From Palsa-504 sp963822765 (GTDB lineage Bacteria; Actinomycetota; Actinomycetes; Streptosporangiales; Streptosporangiaceae): a stretch of 64,000 nucleotides of DNA. The notes beneath the pieces are model-generated. The model was not told the DNA's origin. It saw only the letters and a program-made list of their open reading frames with translations, and did not search any database. The position numbers and the translations under genes were made by a program. Location: NCBI GenBank assembly GCA_963822765.1, contig CAWGJL010000029.1, positions 91,254 to 155,253 of the forward strand. The letters are read 5' to 3'. Shown in pieces: positions 8,032 to 16,510 of this stretch (position 1 is the first letter of the stretch; each line of letters opens with the position of its first letter).

Positions 8032-9752
8032 CGGTAGTCGCCGGGGTCGACGTCGGCAACGCCACGACCGAGGTGGTGCTGACCTCGGGCGGGAAGATCC
8101 TGGCCGCCGGACGGGTGCCGACCCGCGGCCGGAAGGGGTCCGCGGACTCGCTGCGCGGCGCGGCGGCGCTGGTCCGCCGGGTGGAGCGCCAGGCCGGGTG
8201 CACGATCACCGAGGCCAGGATCGCCCCGTTGCGCGCCGTCGACACCGCGGTGGTGACGGTCCCGGACACGGTGCCGCCGCGCGGGCGGCTGCGGGTGCTG
8301 GCCGCCGGCGTGGCCACGCCCGGGGGTGCCGGGGTGTGCGTCGGCCCGCCGCTGCCGCTGTCGGCCGCTGGCCTGCCCTCCGGTCCGCCGGTGCCCCGGT
8401 CCGCGGGGTCGCCGTTCGTGGCGGTGGTCCCCGCGGGGCTGCGCTATGACGAGGCCGCCGCGGGGCTGCGGGCTCTGCTCGCGGCCGGGACGCCCGTCGG
8501 CGCGGTGCTGGTGGCGGGCGACGAGGGTGTGCTGGTGGCCAACCGGCTGCCCGGCGGGCTGCCGGTCATCGACCAGGTCGCCGCGGCCGCCGCGGCCGCG
8601 TGTCAGCTGCTCGCGGTCGAGGTGCGCCCGCCTGGGCACACGCTGAGCCTGCTGACCGACCCGGTGGCGCTCGCCGCCCGGCTCGGGCTGGCCGGCCACG
8701 AGGCCGCGGACGCCGTCGCGCTGGGCCGGGCGCTGGCCGATCACGCCAACGCCGTCGTGGGCCTGCTCGCCGCGCCGGCCGGTGCCGCGCAGGCCGGTGC
8801 CGCGGGGCCGGGGCCGGATGGGGCGTGGCCCCAGACCGCGGACGAGCCGTGGGTCCAGACGGCCGACGGCGGCCGCCTGTCGCTGCGGGACGCGTGCCAG
8901 CACCTGCCCGGCTGGCCGGTCGGCACCGTACGGGCGTTCGGCGAGACCAAGGTTGACGACCTGTTCGCGGTGGACCTGGCCGCGGTGGCCGAGGCCGCGA
9001 CCGCCCGGCAGGGCAGTACCGGCCGGGCGCTGCTCGTCGCGTCGCTGGGCCGCGCCGCCGGCCCGCTGGCCCCGTCGCCCGCCGGCCTGCTTGGTGATCT
9101 GCTGGCCGTGCCCGTCCGCTCGCCAGCCAGCGAGCCGGCCGCGGCCCGGCGCGGCGCGCTCACCACGCCCGGGGGCCGCCCGCAGGCGGTCGTCGTCGAC
9201 CTGGGCGCGGGCACCATCGACGTGATCAGCGCGGAGTCCGATGTGGTCGCCGCCGGAGCGGGCGACCTGCTGACCGCTGCGGTGGCCGAGACGCTCGGCA
9301 TCCCGCGTGCGGCCGCCGACTGGGTCAAGCGGGGCCCGTGCCTGCGGGTGGACGGCGGCCAGCGATTCGAGGCCGAGGACGGCAGCCGCGGCTTCCTGAC
9401 TCATCCCGCTCCGGCCTCGGCGGCCGGCCTGCTCGCGGTGGAGGGGCCGGGCGGCTTGCTGCCGTTCGACCGCCGGCACGGGCCGGGCGAATGGCGAGCG
9501 ATCCGGATCCGGCTCAAGCTCGCCGTCCTGGCCGGCAACTTCCAGCGCGCGGTGCGGACGCTTGGCCCGGATCTCAGCCAGGTCCTGGTCGTCGGCGGGC
9601 CCGCCGGGGACGAGGAACTGCTCGCCATCATCGCGCGCTCGCTGCCCGGCGGCGTGGCCGTCGGGCGCGGCCACGTCGGCGGCACCTGCGCGGGCGAACC
9701 GCTCGGCCACCGCTACGCAGTCGCGCTCGGCCTGGCCCTGGCTCAGCCGTAA
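8028..9752 (+). CDS. Diol dehydratase reactivase, large subunit (DdrA/PduG-like)
   Basis: A 574-aa actin/Hsp70-fold ATPase. MTVVAGVDVGNATTEVVL is the phosphate-1 loop of DdrA/PduG, and VVVDLGAGTIDVIS (around residue 390) is the second phosphate loop. These proteins free inactivated cobalamin from the dehydratase so that fresh cofactor can bind. Family members are about 610 aa; the shortfall lies in variable Ala/Gly/Pro-rich segments. The partner small subunit (DdrB/PduH) is not found downstream, where the convergent paaZ follows, so it must be elsewhere or be dispensable. It is the last gene of the operon within the window. Confidence 0.9.
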   Translation: MTVVAGVDVGNATTEVVLTSGGKILAAGRVPTRGRKGSADSLRGAAALVRRVERQAGCTITEARIAPLRAVDTAVVTVPDTVPPRGRLRVLAAGVATPGGAGVCVGPPLPLSAAGLPSGPPVPRSAGSPFVAVVPAGLRYDEAAAGLRALLAAGTPVGAVLVAGDEGVLVANRLPGGLPVIDQVAAAAAAACQLLAVEVRPPGHTLSLLTDPVALAARLGLAGHEAADAVALGRALADHANAVVGLLAAPAGAAQAGAAGPGPDGAWPQTADEPWVQTADGGRLSLRDACQHLPGWPVGTVRAFGETKVDDLFAVDLAAVAEAATARQGSTGRALLVASLGRAAGPLAPSPAGLLGDLLAVPVRSPASEPAAARRGALTTPGGRPQAVVVDLGAGTIDVISAESDVVAAGAGDLLTAAVAETLGIPRAAADWVKRGPCLRVDGGQRFEAEDGSRGFLTHPAPASAAGLLAVEGPGGLLPFDRRHGPGEWRAIRIRLKLAVLAGNFQRAVRTLGPDLSQVLVVGGPAGDEELLAIIARSLPGGVAVGRGHVGGTCAGEPLGHRYAVALGLALAQP

Positions 9753-9831
9753 CGTTCCCGGAACGCTCCGAGCGTAGCTGAGCCCCCGTGGGGAGGAACG
9801 TAGGACGGCGCCTGCGCGCGGCGGCCTGGCA

Positions 9832-11949
9832 TCAGCCACGCAACCCGCGTACGTCGATTACCGCTTGCACGGCTGGCGGCTGCCGCTGGGCTGGCTGGCC
9901 GTGCTGGCGGGCCTCCGGCGGCCACTGCTTCGCGACCAGGGTGAGGACGTCGTAGGTGGCCACCGACGCGCCGTCCTGCTTGGTCACGTCCGCGTCCCAG
10001 CGCACCTCGCCGTACTCGGCGTCCTCCCGGCTCGTGATCTGCTTACAGGTCAGAGTCACGGTGAGCTCGTCACCCGGGTACACCGGGGTGAGGAAGCGCA
10101 GGTTCTCCAGGCCGTAGTTAGCCAGCACCGGTCCCGGGTCGGGCTGGACGAACAGGCCGGCCGCGAAGGAGACGATGAGGTACCCGTGCGCCACCCGGCC
10201 GTCGAAGAACGGGTTGGCCCGGGCCGCCTCCTCGTCCATGTGAGCGTAGAAGGTGTCCCCGGTGAACTCGGCGAAGTGCTCGATGTCGGCCAGCGTGACC
10301 TGGCGCGGGCCGGCCACCACGGTGTCGCCGACACGCAGCTCAGCCAGCGACTTACGGAACGGGTGGCCGCCGGCCTCGCTCCGCTCGGCACCATTGATCC
10401 AGCGGCCGGTGACGGCCGAAAGTACCCGCGGGCTGGCCTGGACCGCGGTGCGCTGCATGTGATGCAGCACGCCGCGCATGCCGCCCATCTCCTCGCCGCC
10501 GCCGGCCCGCCCGGGGCCGCCGTGCACGAGCACGGGCAGCGGAGAGCCGTGCCCGGTCGAGGAGGCGGCGTCGTCGCGGTCCAGGACGAGCAGCCGGCCA
10601 TGCCACGGTGCCAGGCCGAGGACCACTTCGCGGGCGAATTCCGCGTCGGCGGTGACGACCGAGCCGGCCAGGCTGCCCCGGCCGAGCGCCGCCAGTTCGA
10701 CCACCTCCGCGGGGCTCTGGTACCCCATGATCGTGCTGACCGGGCCGAACGCCTCCACCTGATGCGGCTCCGGCCGGCCTGGGTCGTCGCTGTGCAGCAG
10801 CAGCGGAGCGATGAACGCGCCGCGCTCGGCGCTAGCCCCGGCGACCTCGACGTGGTCCGGGTCGCCGAACACCAGCCGGCCCGCCGTCAGCAGCGCCTTG
10901 ACCGAGCGGCGGACCTCCTCGCGCTGCTCCAGGCTGGCCAGCGCGCCCATCCGCACGCCGTCCGCGGCGGGGTTGCCGACCACCACCGCGGCCAGCCGGT
11001 CGCGCACCGCCTCGGCCACCTGCCCGGCCAGGCCGGCCGGGACGAAGGCCCGCCGGATCGCGGTGCACTTCTGGCCGGCCTTGACCGTCATCTCGGTGAC
11101 CAGCTGACCGACGTACAGGTCGAACTCCGGCGTGCCCGGCTGGGCGTCCGGGCCGAGGATGGAGCAGTTCAGCGAGTCCGCCTCGGCGTTGAACCGGACC
11201 GACCGGCTGGTGATCGCGGGATGGGCCCGCAACTGCTGCGCGGTTGCGGCCGACCCGGTGAACGACACCAGGTCCTGCTCGCCGGCGTGGTCGAGCAGGC
11301 CGGCGGCGCTACCGCAGAGCAGCTGGAGTGAGCCCGGGGGCAGCAGCCCGGTTTCGAGCATCAGCTCGACCAGGCGGGCGGTCAGGTAGGCGGTCTGGGT
11401 GGCCGGCTTGACCAGGCTTGGCACGCCGGCGACGAACGCGGGGGCGAACTTCTCCAGCGGGCCCCAGACCGGGAAGTTGAACGCGTTGATCTGCACCGCG
11501 ACCCCGCGCAGCGGGGTCAGCAGGTGCTGGCCGACGAAGGCGCCGTCCCGGCTCAGCGGCTCGACCGGCCCTTCGGCCAAGATGACGTCGTTCGGCAGCT
11601 CACGCTTGGCCTTGCTGGCGTAGCTGAGCAGGACGCCGATGCCGCCGTCGACGTCGAACTTCGCGTCGCCGAGCGTCGCGCCGGTACGCGCGGACAGGGC
11701 GTACAGTTCCGGCCGGTGCTCGCGCAGGGCCTGCCCGAGCGCCTTGAGCAGCCCGGCCCGCTGGTGGAAGGTCAGCTCGCGCAGCGCCGGGCCGCCGGTG
11801 GCCCGGCCGTAGTCCAGCGCCGCGGCGACGTCGATCCCGGCTGATGAGACCCGGGCGACCTCCTCACCGGTCACCGCGTCGAGGACCGGCCTGCCCTCGT
11901 CGGCTGGTCCGGTCCATGCTCCGCTCACGTAGCTGCGCAGTGGCGTCAT
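9832..11949 (-). CDS. paaZ: PaaZ-like oxepin-CoA hydrolase / semialdehyde dehydrogenase
   Basis: A 705-aa fusion protein. Residues 1 to about 520 are an aldehyde dehydrogenase with NAFNFPVWGPLEKFAPA and the catalytic Cys in AGQKCTAIRRAFVPAG; residues about 545-690 are a MaoC/hot-dog hydratase with FTGDTFYAHMDEEAARANPFF and GRVAHGYLI. In the phenylacetate pathway PaaZ opens oxepin-CoA and oxidises the resulting semialdehyde. No other paa gene is in the window, so this copy is an orphan and could serve a related CoA-ester ring cleavage. The start at 11949 follows a good GGGAGGAGCAGGCG site; the 20-codon upstream extension was rejected. Confidence 0.9.
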   Translation of the reverse strand: MTPLRSYVSGAWTGPADEGRPVLDAVTGEEVARVSSAGIDVAAALDYGRATGGPALRELTFHQRAGLLKALGQALREHRPELYALSARTGATLGDAKFDVDGGIGVLLSYASKAKRELPNDVILAEGPVEPLSRDGAFVGQHLLTPLRGVAVQINAFNFPVWGPLEKFAPAFVAGVPSLVKPATQTAYLTARLVELMLETGLLPPGSLQLLCGSAAGLLDHAGEQDLVSFTGSAATAQQLRAHPAITSRSVRFNAEADSLNCSILGPDAQPGTPEFDLYVGQLVTEMTVKAGQKCTAIRRAFVPAGLAGQVAEAVRDRLAAVVVGNPAADGVRMGALASLEQREEVRRSVKALLTAGRLVFGDPDHVEVAGASAERGAFIAPLLLHSDDPGRPEPHQVEAFGPVSTIMGYQSPAEVVELAALGRGSLAGSVVTADAEFAREVVLGLAPWHGRLLVLDRDDAASSTGHGSPLPVLVHGGPGRAGGGEEMGGMRGVLHHMQRTAVQASPRVLSAVTGRWINGAERSEAGGHPFRKSLAELRVGDTVVAGPRQVTLADIEHFAEFTGDTFYAHMDEEAARANPFFDGRVAHGYLIVSFAAGLFVQPDPGPVLANYGLENLRFLTPVYPGDELTVTLTCKQITSREDAEYGEVRWDADVTKQDGASVATYDVLTLVAKQWPPEARQHGQPAQRQPPAVQAVIDVRGLRG

Positions 11950-12236
11950 CGCCTGCTCCTCCCTCGACCCGGTCCCCCTGAGTTTCCCCCACACCCCCCG
12001 ACGAACCACCCCGCCCCCGCAGCCATCGTAGGTGGAGCCGCGCGGTGATAGCGGACGCGCCAGTTGTCTTTGATTGAGCTAAGGACGGGATGATCATGTG
12101 GCGAGAACTGCAGCCCGAGGTCAGCCCGCTGACCCGGACCGGCTTGCTCATCGGCTCACCCGGTCGCTATCACGACCGGGACCCCGACCGCGACCGCGAC
12201 CCCGGCGCCCTGAGACCGATCGCCGCGAGGCCCGGA
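11950..12236. other. Gene-free stretch between paaZ and gadB
   Basis: These 287 bases separate the paaZ start from the gadB stop, both on the minus strand. They should hold the paaZ promoter and possibly a gadB terminator, but I could not pick out convincing -10/-35 boxes or a GC hairpin with a U-tract. Open frames across it on both strands have no recognisable domain. Confidence 0.5.
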
Positions 12237-13640
12237 TCAGTGCTTGAAGGCCTGGCGCATCTGCTGGATCTCCGGCGGCGGCTGGGTCTGCGGGTGGTGC
12301 TCCAGGATCCGCAGGTGCAGCCGGAAGTCGTCGAGGAGCAGGTTGGCCAGGTCCATGCTGAAGCCGTTCCTGATCACGATCCGCATCACCGAGGTATCCG
12401 TCATGTTCTCCGGGAAGGTGTACGCGGGCACCTGCCAGCCGCGCTGGCGCAGCCGCTCGGACAGGTCGAACACCGAGTAGCTGGTGATGTCATCGCGCAG
12501 CTTGAACGCGAACACCGGGAGGTCGCTGCCGTCGGTGAGCAGCTCGAACGGGCCCATCTTGGCGATCTCGCCGGACAGGTAGAGGGCGATGTCCTGGCAG
12601 GTCTGCTGCACATGCCGGTAGCCCTGCCAGCCGAGCCGGAGGAAGTTGTAGTACTGGGCGGCGACTTGAGCGCCGGGCCGGGAGAAGTTGAGCGCGAAGG
12701 TGGGCATCTCGCCGCCCAGGTAGTTGACCTTGAAGATTAGGTCCTCTGGCAAGGCGTCCGGGGTCCGCCAGATGACCCAGCCCACCCCCGGATACACCAG
12801 GCCGTACTTGTGGCCGGAGGTGTTGATCGAGGCTACCCGCGGCACCCGGAAGTCCCACTCCAGGTCCGGGTGCAGGAACGGCGCGACGAACCCGCCCGAG
12901 GCGCCGTCGACGTGCATCGGGATGTCGCAGCCGTGCTCGGCTTGCACCTGGTCCAGGGCCCGGCTGATCTCCAGTACGGGTTCGTAGCTGCCGTCCATGG
13001 TGGAGCCGAGGATCGCGACCACGCCGATGGTGTTCTCGTCGCACTTGGCCGCGGCTTCGGCCGGGCCCAGGTGCAGCCGCCCCGGCACCATCGGCACGTA
13101 ACGCGGCTCGACCTGCCAGTAGCGGCAGAACTTTTCCCAGCACACCTGGACGTTGGAGCCCATCACCAGGTTCGGCTTGGCCGCGTCCAGCCCGGCCGCC
13201 TGCCGCTTGGCCCGCCAGCGCCAGAGCAGGGCCATGCCGCCGAGCATGCAGGCCTCGCTTGACCCGGTGGTAGAGCAGCCGGCCGCCTCGCTGCCGGCCG
13301 GGGCGTTCCACAGGTTGCTGAGGACGTTCACGCAGCGCCGCTCGAGCTCGGCGGTCTGCGGGTACTCGTCCTTGTCGATCATGTTCTTCTGGGCGCACTC
13401 GGCCATGAGCAGCTCGGCCTCGGGCTCCATCCAGGTGGTGACGAACGTGGCCAGGTTGAGCCGGGCGTTTCCGTCGAGGATCAGCTCGTCGCGGACCACC
13501 TGGAGCGCGGTGCGGGGCAGGACCCCGTGCTCGGGCAGCTGGTACCGCGGGATCGCACAGGTCTTCTCGCGGAAGTAAATCGGGTTGATCTCGAGTTCGG
13601 CGTCGCGGTCGGACTCGTCCACCTTGGTGTGCAGCGGCAT
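12237..13640 (-). CDS. gadB: Glutamate decarboxylase
   Basis: A 467-aa PLP enzyme that converts glutamate to GABA and CO2, consuming a proton. MHVDGASGGFVAPFLHP and INTSGHKYG supply the PLP-contacting Asp and the Schiff-base Lys; NLVMGSNVQVCWEKFCRYW is also characteristic of GadA/GadB. The C-terminus ends in QAFKH, like the terminal FKHT of E. coli GadB, whose His blocks the active site at neutral pH; by analogy this enzyme may be acid-activated. The length matches E. coli (466 aa). No glutamate/GABA antiporter gene is adjacent. Confidence 0.95.
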   Translation of the reverse strand: MPLHTKVDESDRDAELEINPIYFREKTCAIPRYQLPEHGVLPRTALQVVRDELILDGNARLNLATFVTTWMEPEAELLMAECAQKNMIDKDEYPQTAELERRCVNVLSNLWNAPAGSEAAGCSTTGSSEACMLGGMALLWRWRAKRQAAGLDAAKPNLVMGSNVQVCWEKFCRYWQVEPRYVPMVPGRLHLGPAEAAAKCDENTIGVVAILGSTMDGSYEPVLEISRALDQVQAEHGCDIPMHVDGASGGFVAPFLHPDLEWDFRVPRVASINTSGHKYGLVYPGVGWVIWRTPDALPEDLIFKVNYLGGEMPTFALNFSRPGAQVAAQYYNFLRLGWQGYRHVQQTCQDIALYLSGEIAKMGPFELLTDGSDLPVFAFKLRDDITSYSVFDLSERLRQRGWQVPAYTFPENMTDTSVMRIVIRNGFSMDLANLLLDDFRLHLRILEHHPQTQPPPEIQQMRQAFKH

Positions 13641-13812
13641 GGCCCACAGGCTACGGGATCAGCCGAACGGTGGATGGGACCGGCCCAGACGGCCGGCTGG
13701 CCGGGCGCTGGCCGGCGCCCGAAGTATGGCCGCGCGGCCGATCCGCACCCGGGGGGTGCCGAGCGAAGCTGGCTGTGCGCCACTGAGGCGAGGAACGAAA
13801 GCGAGGCGCGAG

Positions 13813-14056
13813 ATGACACCGGTCATCGAGGTGACAGGGCATGGAGGGACTGCGGCGGCGTGACGCGGGGCAGGAGGAGATGTCGTCCACGATGCGCCAG
13901 ATCGGCAACTTCACCCTGCTCGGCTCGGCCCTGCACGCGGTGCGCGACAGCTGGATGGGAATAGATCCCCGGCCGGAGCACCTGGGCATAATGGCGGCGT
14001 GGGCCCTGGTCGCCGGGGCCCTGGCGGCCCGTTTCTTCCGCTGGGAACAGGCGTAG
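13813..14056 (+). pseudogene. Remnant of an ABC transporter: ATPase start joined to permease end
   Basis: From ATG 13813 the frame reads MTPVIEVTG, a typical first strand of an ABC ATPase, then HGGTAAA and a stop at 13863. In another frame, from about 13870 to 14056, the sequence reads MRQIGNFTLLGSALHAVRDSW and ends GALAARFFRWEQA, the usual C-terminal end of an ABC-2 (DrrB-like) permease. Everything between, about 400 codons of a normal ATPase-permease pair, is missing. I infer an internal deletion with its junction around 13840. ABC pairs often precede NarL-type kinase and regulator genes, as here, so those genes may have lost their partner. Confidence 0.6.
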
Positions 14057-14071
14057 GAAAAGGGGAGAGCG

Positions 14072-15334
14072 TTGACGGTCCGACCGCCGGACAGCAACCT
14101 TGAGTCGCTGGAGCGCAGGTACGAGTCGATCATGCGGGTGGTCCCGTACCTGGTGCTCGCCGTCCCGCTCCTCCCGTACGTGATGTCCCAGAGCCCGACC
14201 GCGGGGGCGGCCGGCATCACCGCCGGCGTCGCCGTGGCCGCGGGGGCCTGGATCACCTGGTTTACCGTCCTGCATCCGGGCTGGGCAGAACGTCGCTGGC
14301 TGATGCGGCTGTATTGCGTCGGCCTGCTCGCCTTCATCGCCGCGCTCACCGTCCGGAGCCCCTGGTACGGCTTCTTCACCTGGCTCGGCTTCCTGACCGC
14401 CTTCCGGTACCTGGCCGGCGCCTGGCGCTGGGCCGCCTGCGCGGTCGTGGCGCTCATCTTCGCTCTGGACCAGGGCGGGGGCTTCCATCGGCTAACCGTG
14501 TCCCAGGTGGTCGTGTGGGTCATCCTGGCCTGCGTGGACCTCCTGCTGATCGGCTTCTTCGTGCTCCTCGGCCAGAAGTCCGAGGAGCAGAATCTGGCCC
14601 GCAAGCAGATGATCGCCGAGCTGGCCCAGGCCAACCACCGGCTGGAGGAGATGATGGCGGAGAACACCGGCCTGCAGGCCCAGCTGCTCACCCAGGCCAG
14701 GGAGGCCGGGGCGGGGGACGAGCGCCAGCGGATGGCGCGGGAGATCCATGACACCCTGGCCCAGGGCCTGACCGGGATCATCACCCAGCTCGAGGCCATC
14801 CAGCAGACCGGCGGCGACCCCGAGCGTGAACGCCGGATCGGCAACGCCACGCGGCTGGCCCGGGACAGCCTGGCCGAGGCGCGTCGCTCGGTTCAGGCGC
14901 TGCGGCCGCAGGCGCTGGAGAACAGCAGGCTGCCGGACGCGCTGGCCGAGGAGGTTACCCACTGGACCGCCACCAGCGGCGTGCCCGCGGAGATAAGGAC
15001 GACCGGCGACCCGCGCGCGCTGCATCCGGAGGTGGAGGTCACGCTGCTGCGCGTCGGGCAGGAGGCCCTGGCCAACGTGGCCAAGCACGCCGCCGCCTCG
15101 CACGCCTGGGTCACGCTCTCCTACATGGAGGACGTGGTGACCCTCGATGTGCGGGACGACGGTGCCGGGTTCGCCGCCCCCGGCCAGAGCGAGTCCGGCG
15201 GCGGTTTCGGGCTGATCGCCATGCGGCAGCGGGTGAACCGGCTGGCTGGCCAGCTGGAGATCGAGTCAGAACCGGGCGCCGGCACCGCCGTCTCGGCTAG
15301 CCTGCCCGCCATCCCCCTTGGAGGCCCCTCGTGA
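14072..15334 (+). CDS. NarL/DegS-type sensor histidine kinase
   Basis: A 420-aa membrane kinase. About five hydrophobic segments occupy residues 25-165, then a coiled-coil linker (about 170-215), a HisKA_3 dimerisation domain with MAREIHDTLAQGLTGI (phospho-acceptor His) and a HATPase domain with GQEALANVAKHA and LDVRDDGAGF. It presumably senses a membrane-associated signal and phosphorylates the regulator encoded next. TTG 14072 follows GGAAAAGGGGAGAGCG and overlaps no gene; the 3' end overlaps the regulator by 4 bases. The adjacent ABC remnant suggests an original cell-envelope or drug-stress role. Confidence 0.9.
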   Translation: MTVRPPDSNLESLERRYESIMRVVPYLVLAVPLLPYVMSQSPTAGAAGITAGVAVAAGAWITWFTVLHPGWAERRWLMRLYCVGLLAFIAALTVRSPWYGFFTWLGFLTAFRYLAGAWRWAACAVVALIFALDQGGGFHRLTVSQVVVWVILACVDLLLIGFFVLLGQKSEEQNLARKQMIAELAQANHRLEEMMAENTGLQAQLLTQAREAGAGDERQRMAREIHDTLAQGLTGIITQLEAIQQTGGDPERERRIGNATRLARDSLAEARRSVQALRPQALENSRLPDALAEEVTHWTATSGVPAEIRTTGDPRALHPEVEVTLLRVGQEALANVAKHAAASHAWVTLSYMEDVVTLDVRDDGAGFAAPGQSESGGGFGLIAMRQRVNRLAGQLEIESEPGAGTAVSASLPAIPLGGPS

Positions 15335-15966
15335 CCGGAATCATCCGGCTGCTGATCGCCGACGACCACCCGGTGGTCCGCGACGGGCTGCGCGGCATCT
15401 TCGAGGCCAGCGGTGAGTTCGAGGTGGCCGGCGAGGCCGCCAACGGCCGCGAGGCGGTCGACCGCGCCGCGGCGCTGCGTCCCGACGTGGTGCTGATGGA
15501 CCTGCGCATGCCGGAGTTGGACGGGGTCAGCGCGATCCGGGCCCTGGCTCAGCGCGGCGTCGACGCGCGGGTGCTCGTGCTCACCACCTTCGACACCGAC
15601 ACGGACGTGCTGCCCGCGATCGAGGCCGGCGCCACTGGCTACCTGCTCAAGGACTCACCGCCGGAGGAACTGCGGCGCGGGGTCCGCGCCGCGGCCCGGG
15701 GCGAGGCCGTGCTCTCGCCTTCGGTCGCCACCCGGCTGGTCGGTCAGGTCCGGGAGCCGGCCAGGGAACCGCTCAGCCAGCGCGAGCTCGACATCCTCGG
15801 GCTGATCTCCCGCGGCTGCTCGAACCGCGAAGCCGCCGGGCAGCTGTTCATCAGCGAGGCCACGGTCAAGACCCACGTGCTGCATATCTACGCCAAGCTG
15901 GGCGTCAACGACCGGGCCGCCGCGGTGGCCACGGGCTTCGAGCGCGGCTTGCTGCCCCGGCCCTAA
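15331..15966 (+). CDS. NarL/LuxR-type response regulator
   Basis: A 211-aa two-domain regulator. The receiver has LLIADDHPVVRDGL, the phospho-acceptor Asp in PDVVLMDLRMPELDG (near residue 55) and the conserved Lys in GYLLKD. The LuxR helix-turn-helix near the C-terminus reads LSQRELDILGLISRGCSNREAAGQLFISEATVKTH and so on. It is translationally coupled to the kinase by a GTGA overlap. Targets cannot be deduced. Its stop overlaps the convergent membrane-protein gene by 4 bases. Confidence 0.93.
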   Translation: MTGIIRLLIADDHPVVRDGLRGIFEASGEFEVAGEAANGREAVDRAAALRPDVVLMDLRMPELDGVSAIRALAQRGVDARVLVLTTFDTDTDVLPAIEAGATGYLLKDSPPEELRRGVRAAARGEAVLSPSVATRLVGQVREPAREPLSQRELDILGLISRGCSNREAAGQLFISEATVKTHVLHIYAKLGVNDRAAAVATGFERGLLPRP

Positions 15967-16466
15967 AATACGACCCAGTCCCGGCCCGCGCCCGGGATCC
16001 GGTTGTCGCCAGCGGCCACGGCCTGCCCGGCGAGGATCTCGCGGACCTCCCGGGTAGCGTCGTCCGGGTACCGGTCGAGCATCGCCTCCAGGTCGTGCCG
16101 CTGCGCGCTGGTCCAGTACCCGGCCAGCTCACGTTCCAGTTCCGTGCGCTCCGCGCTCGGCGCGCCGGGAAGCAGCGGGGCGGACAGCAGCAGCAGGAGC
16201 CCGGGCAGGAGCAGCACGCTGCCGGGGCCGCTGCCGCGCATGATGAGCCCGGCGACCGTGAGCACGGTACCGGCCAGCAAGGGCTTCCAGCGCGGCCGCA
16301 CCCCACGCGCCACCGTCAGGAGACCGAGCAGGGGGAGCAGCCTGGCGAGCCGGAGCCACCGGCGGATCCGCCGAGGCCGGGCCCGCCGCGCGACCAGCGA
16401 GGACCGGTACCGATCGCGCGACTGGCTCCACACCACCAGGTCCCGCCGCTGCCGTCGCAGTCCCAT
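15963..16466 (-). CDS. Small membrane protein of unknown function
   Basis: A 167-aa protein that I do not recognise. The first 40 residues are highly basic (RRQRRDL, RRARPRRIRRWLRLARL), then two or three hydrophobic segments span about 40-105 (LLPLLGLLTV, LLAGTVLTVAGLIM, SVLLLPGLLLLLSAPLL), and the last 60 residues are hydrophilic with RTELERELAGYWTSAQRHDLEAMLDRYPDD. The tail may form a cytoplasmic helical domain. It ends 4 bases inside the 3' end of the response-regulator gene. It is independent of the neighbouring reductase gene by about 45 bases. Confidence 0.6.
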   Translation of the reverse strand: MGLRRQRRDLVVWSQSRDRYRSSLVARRARPRRIRRWLRLARLLPLLGLLTVARGVRPRWKPLLAGTVLTVAGLIMRGSGPGSVLLLPGLLLLLSAPLLPGAPSAERTELERELAGYWTSAQRHDLEAMLDRYPDDATREVREILAGQAVAAGDNRIPGAGRDWVVF

Positions 16467-16510
16467 CGCAGCCCTCCCGCATCCAGGCTCCGCTCTGCGT
16501 GTTCACAATG

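Noticed and set aside
9753..9780. CGTTCCCGGAACG as a terminator after ddrA
   Set aside because: The stem is only 6 bp, with a 1-base centre and no U-tract, so it could as well be chance.
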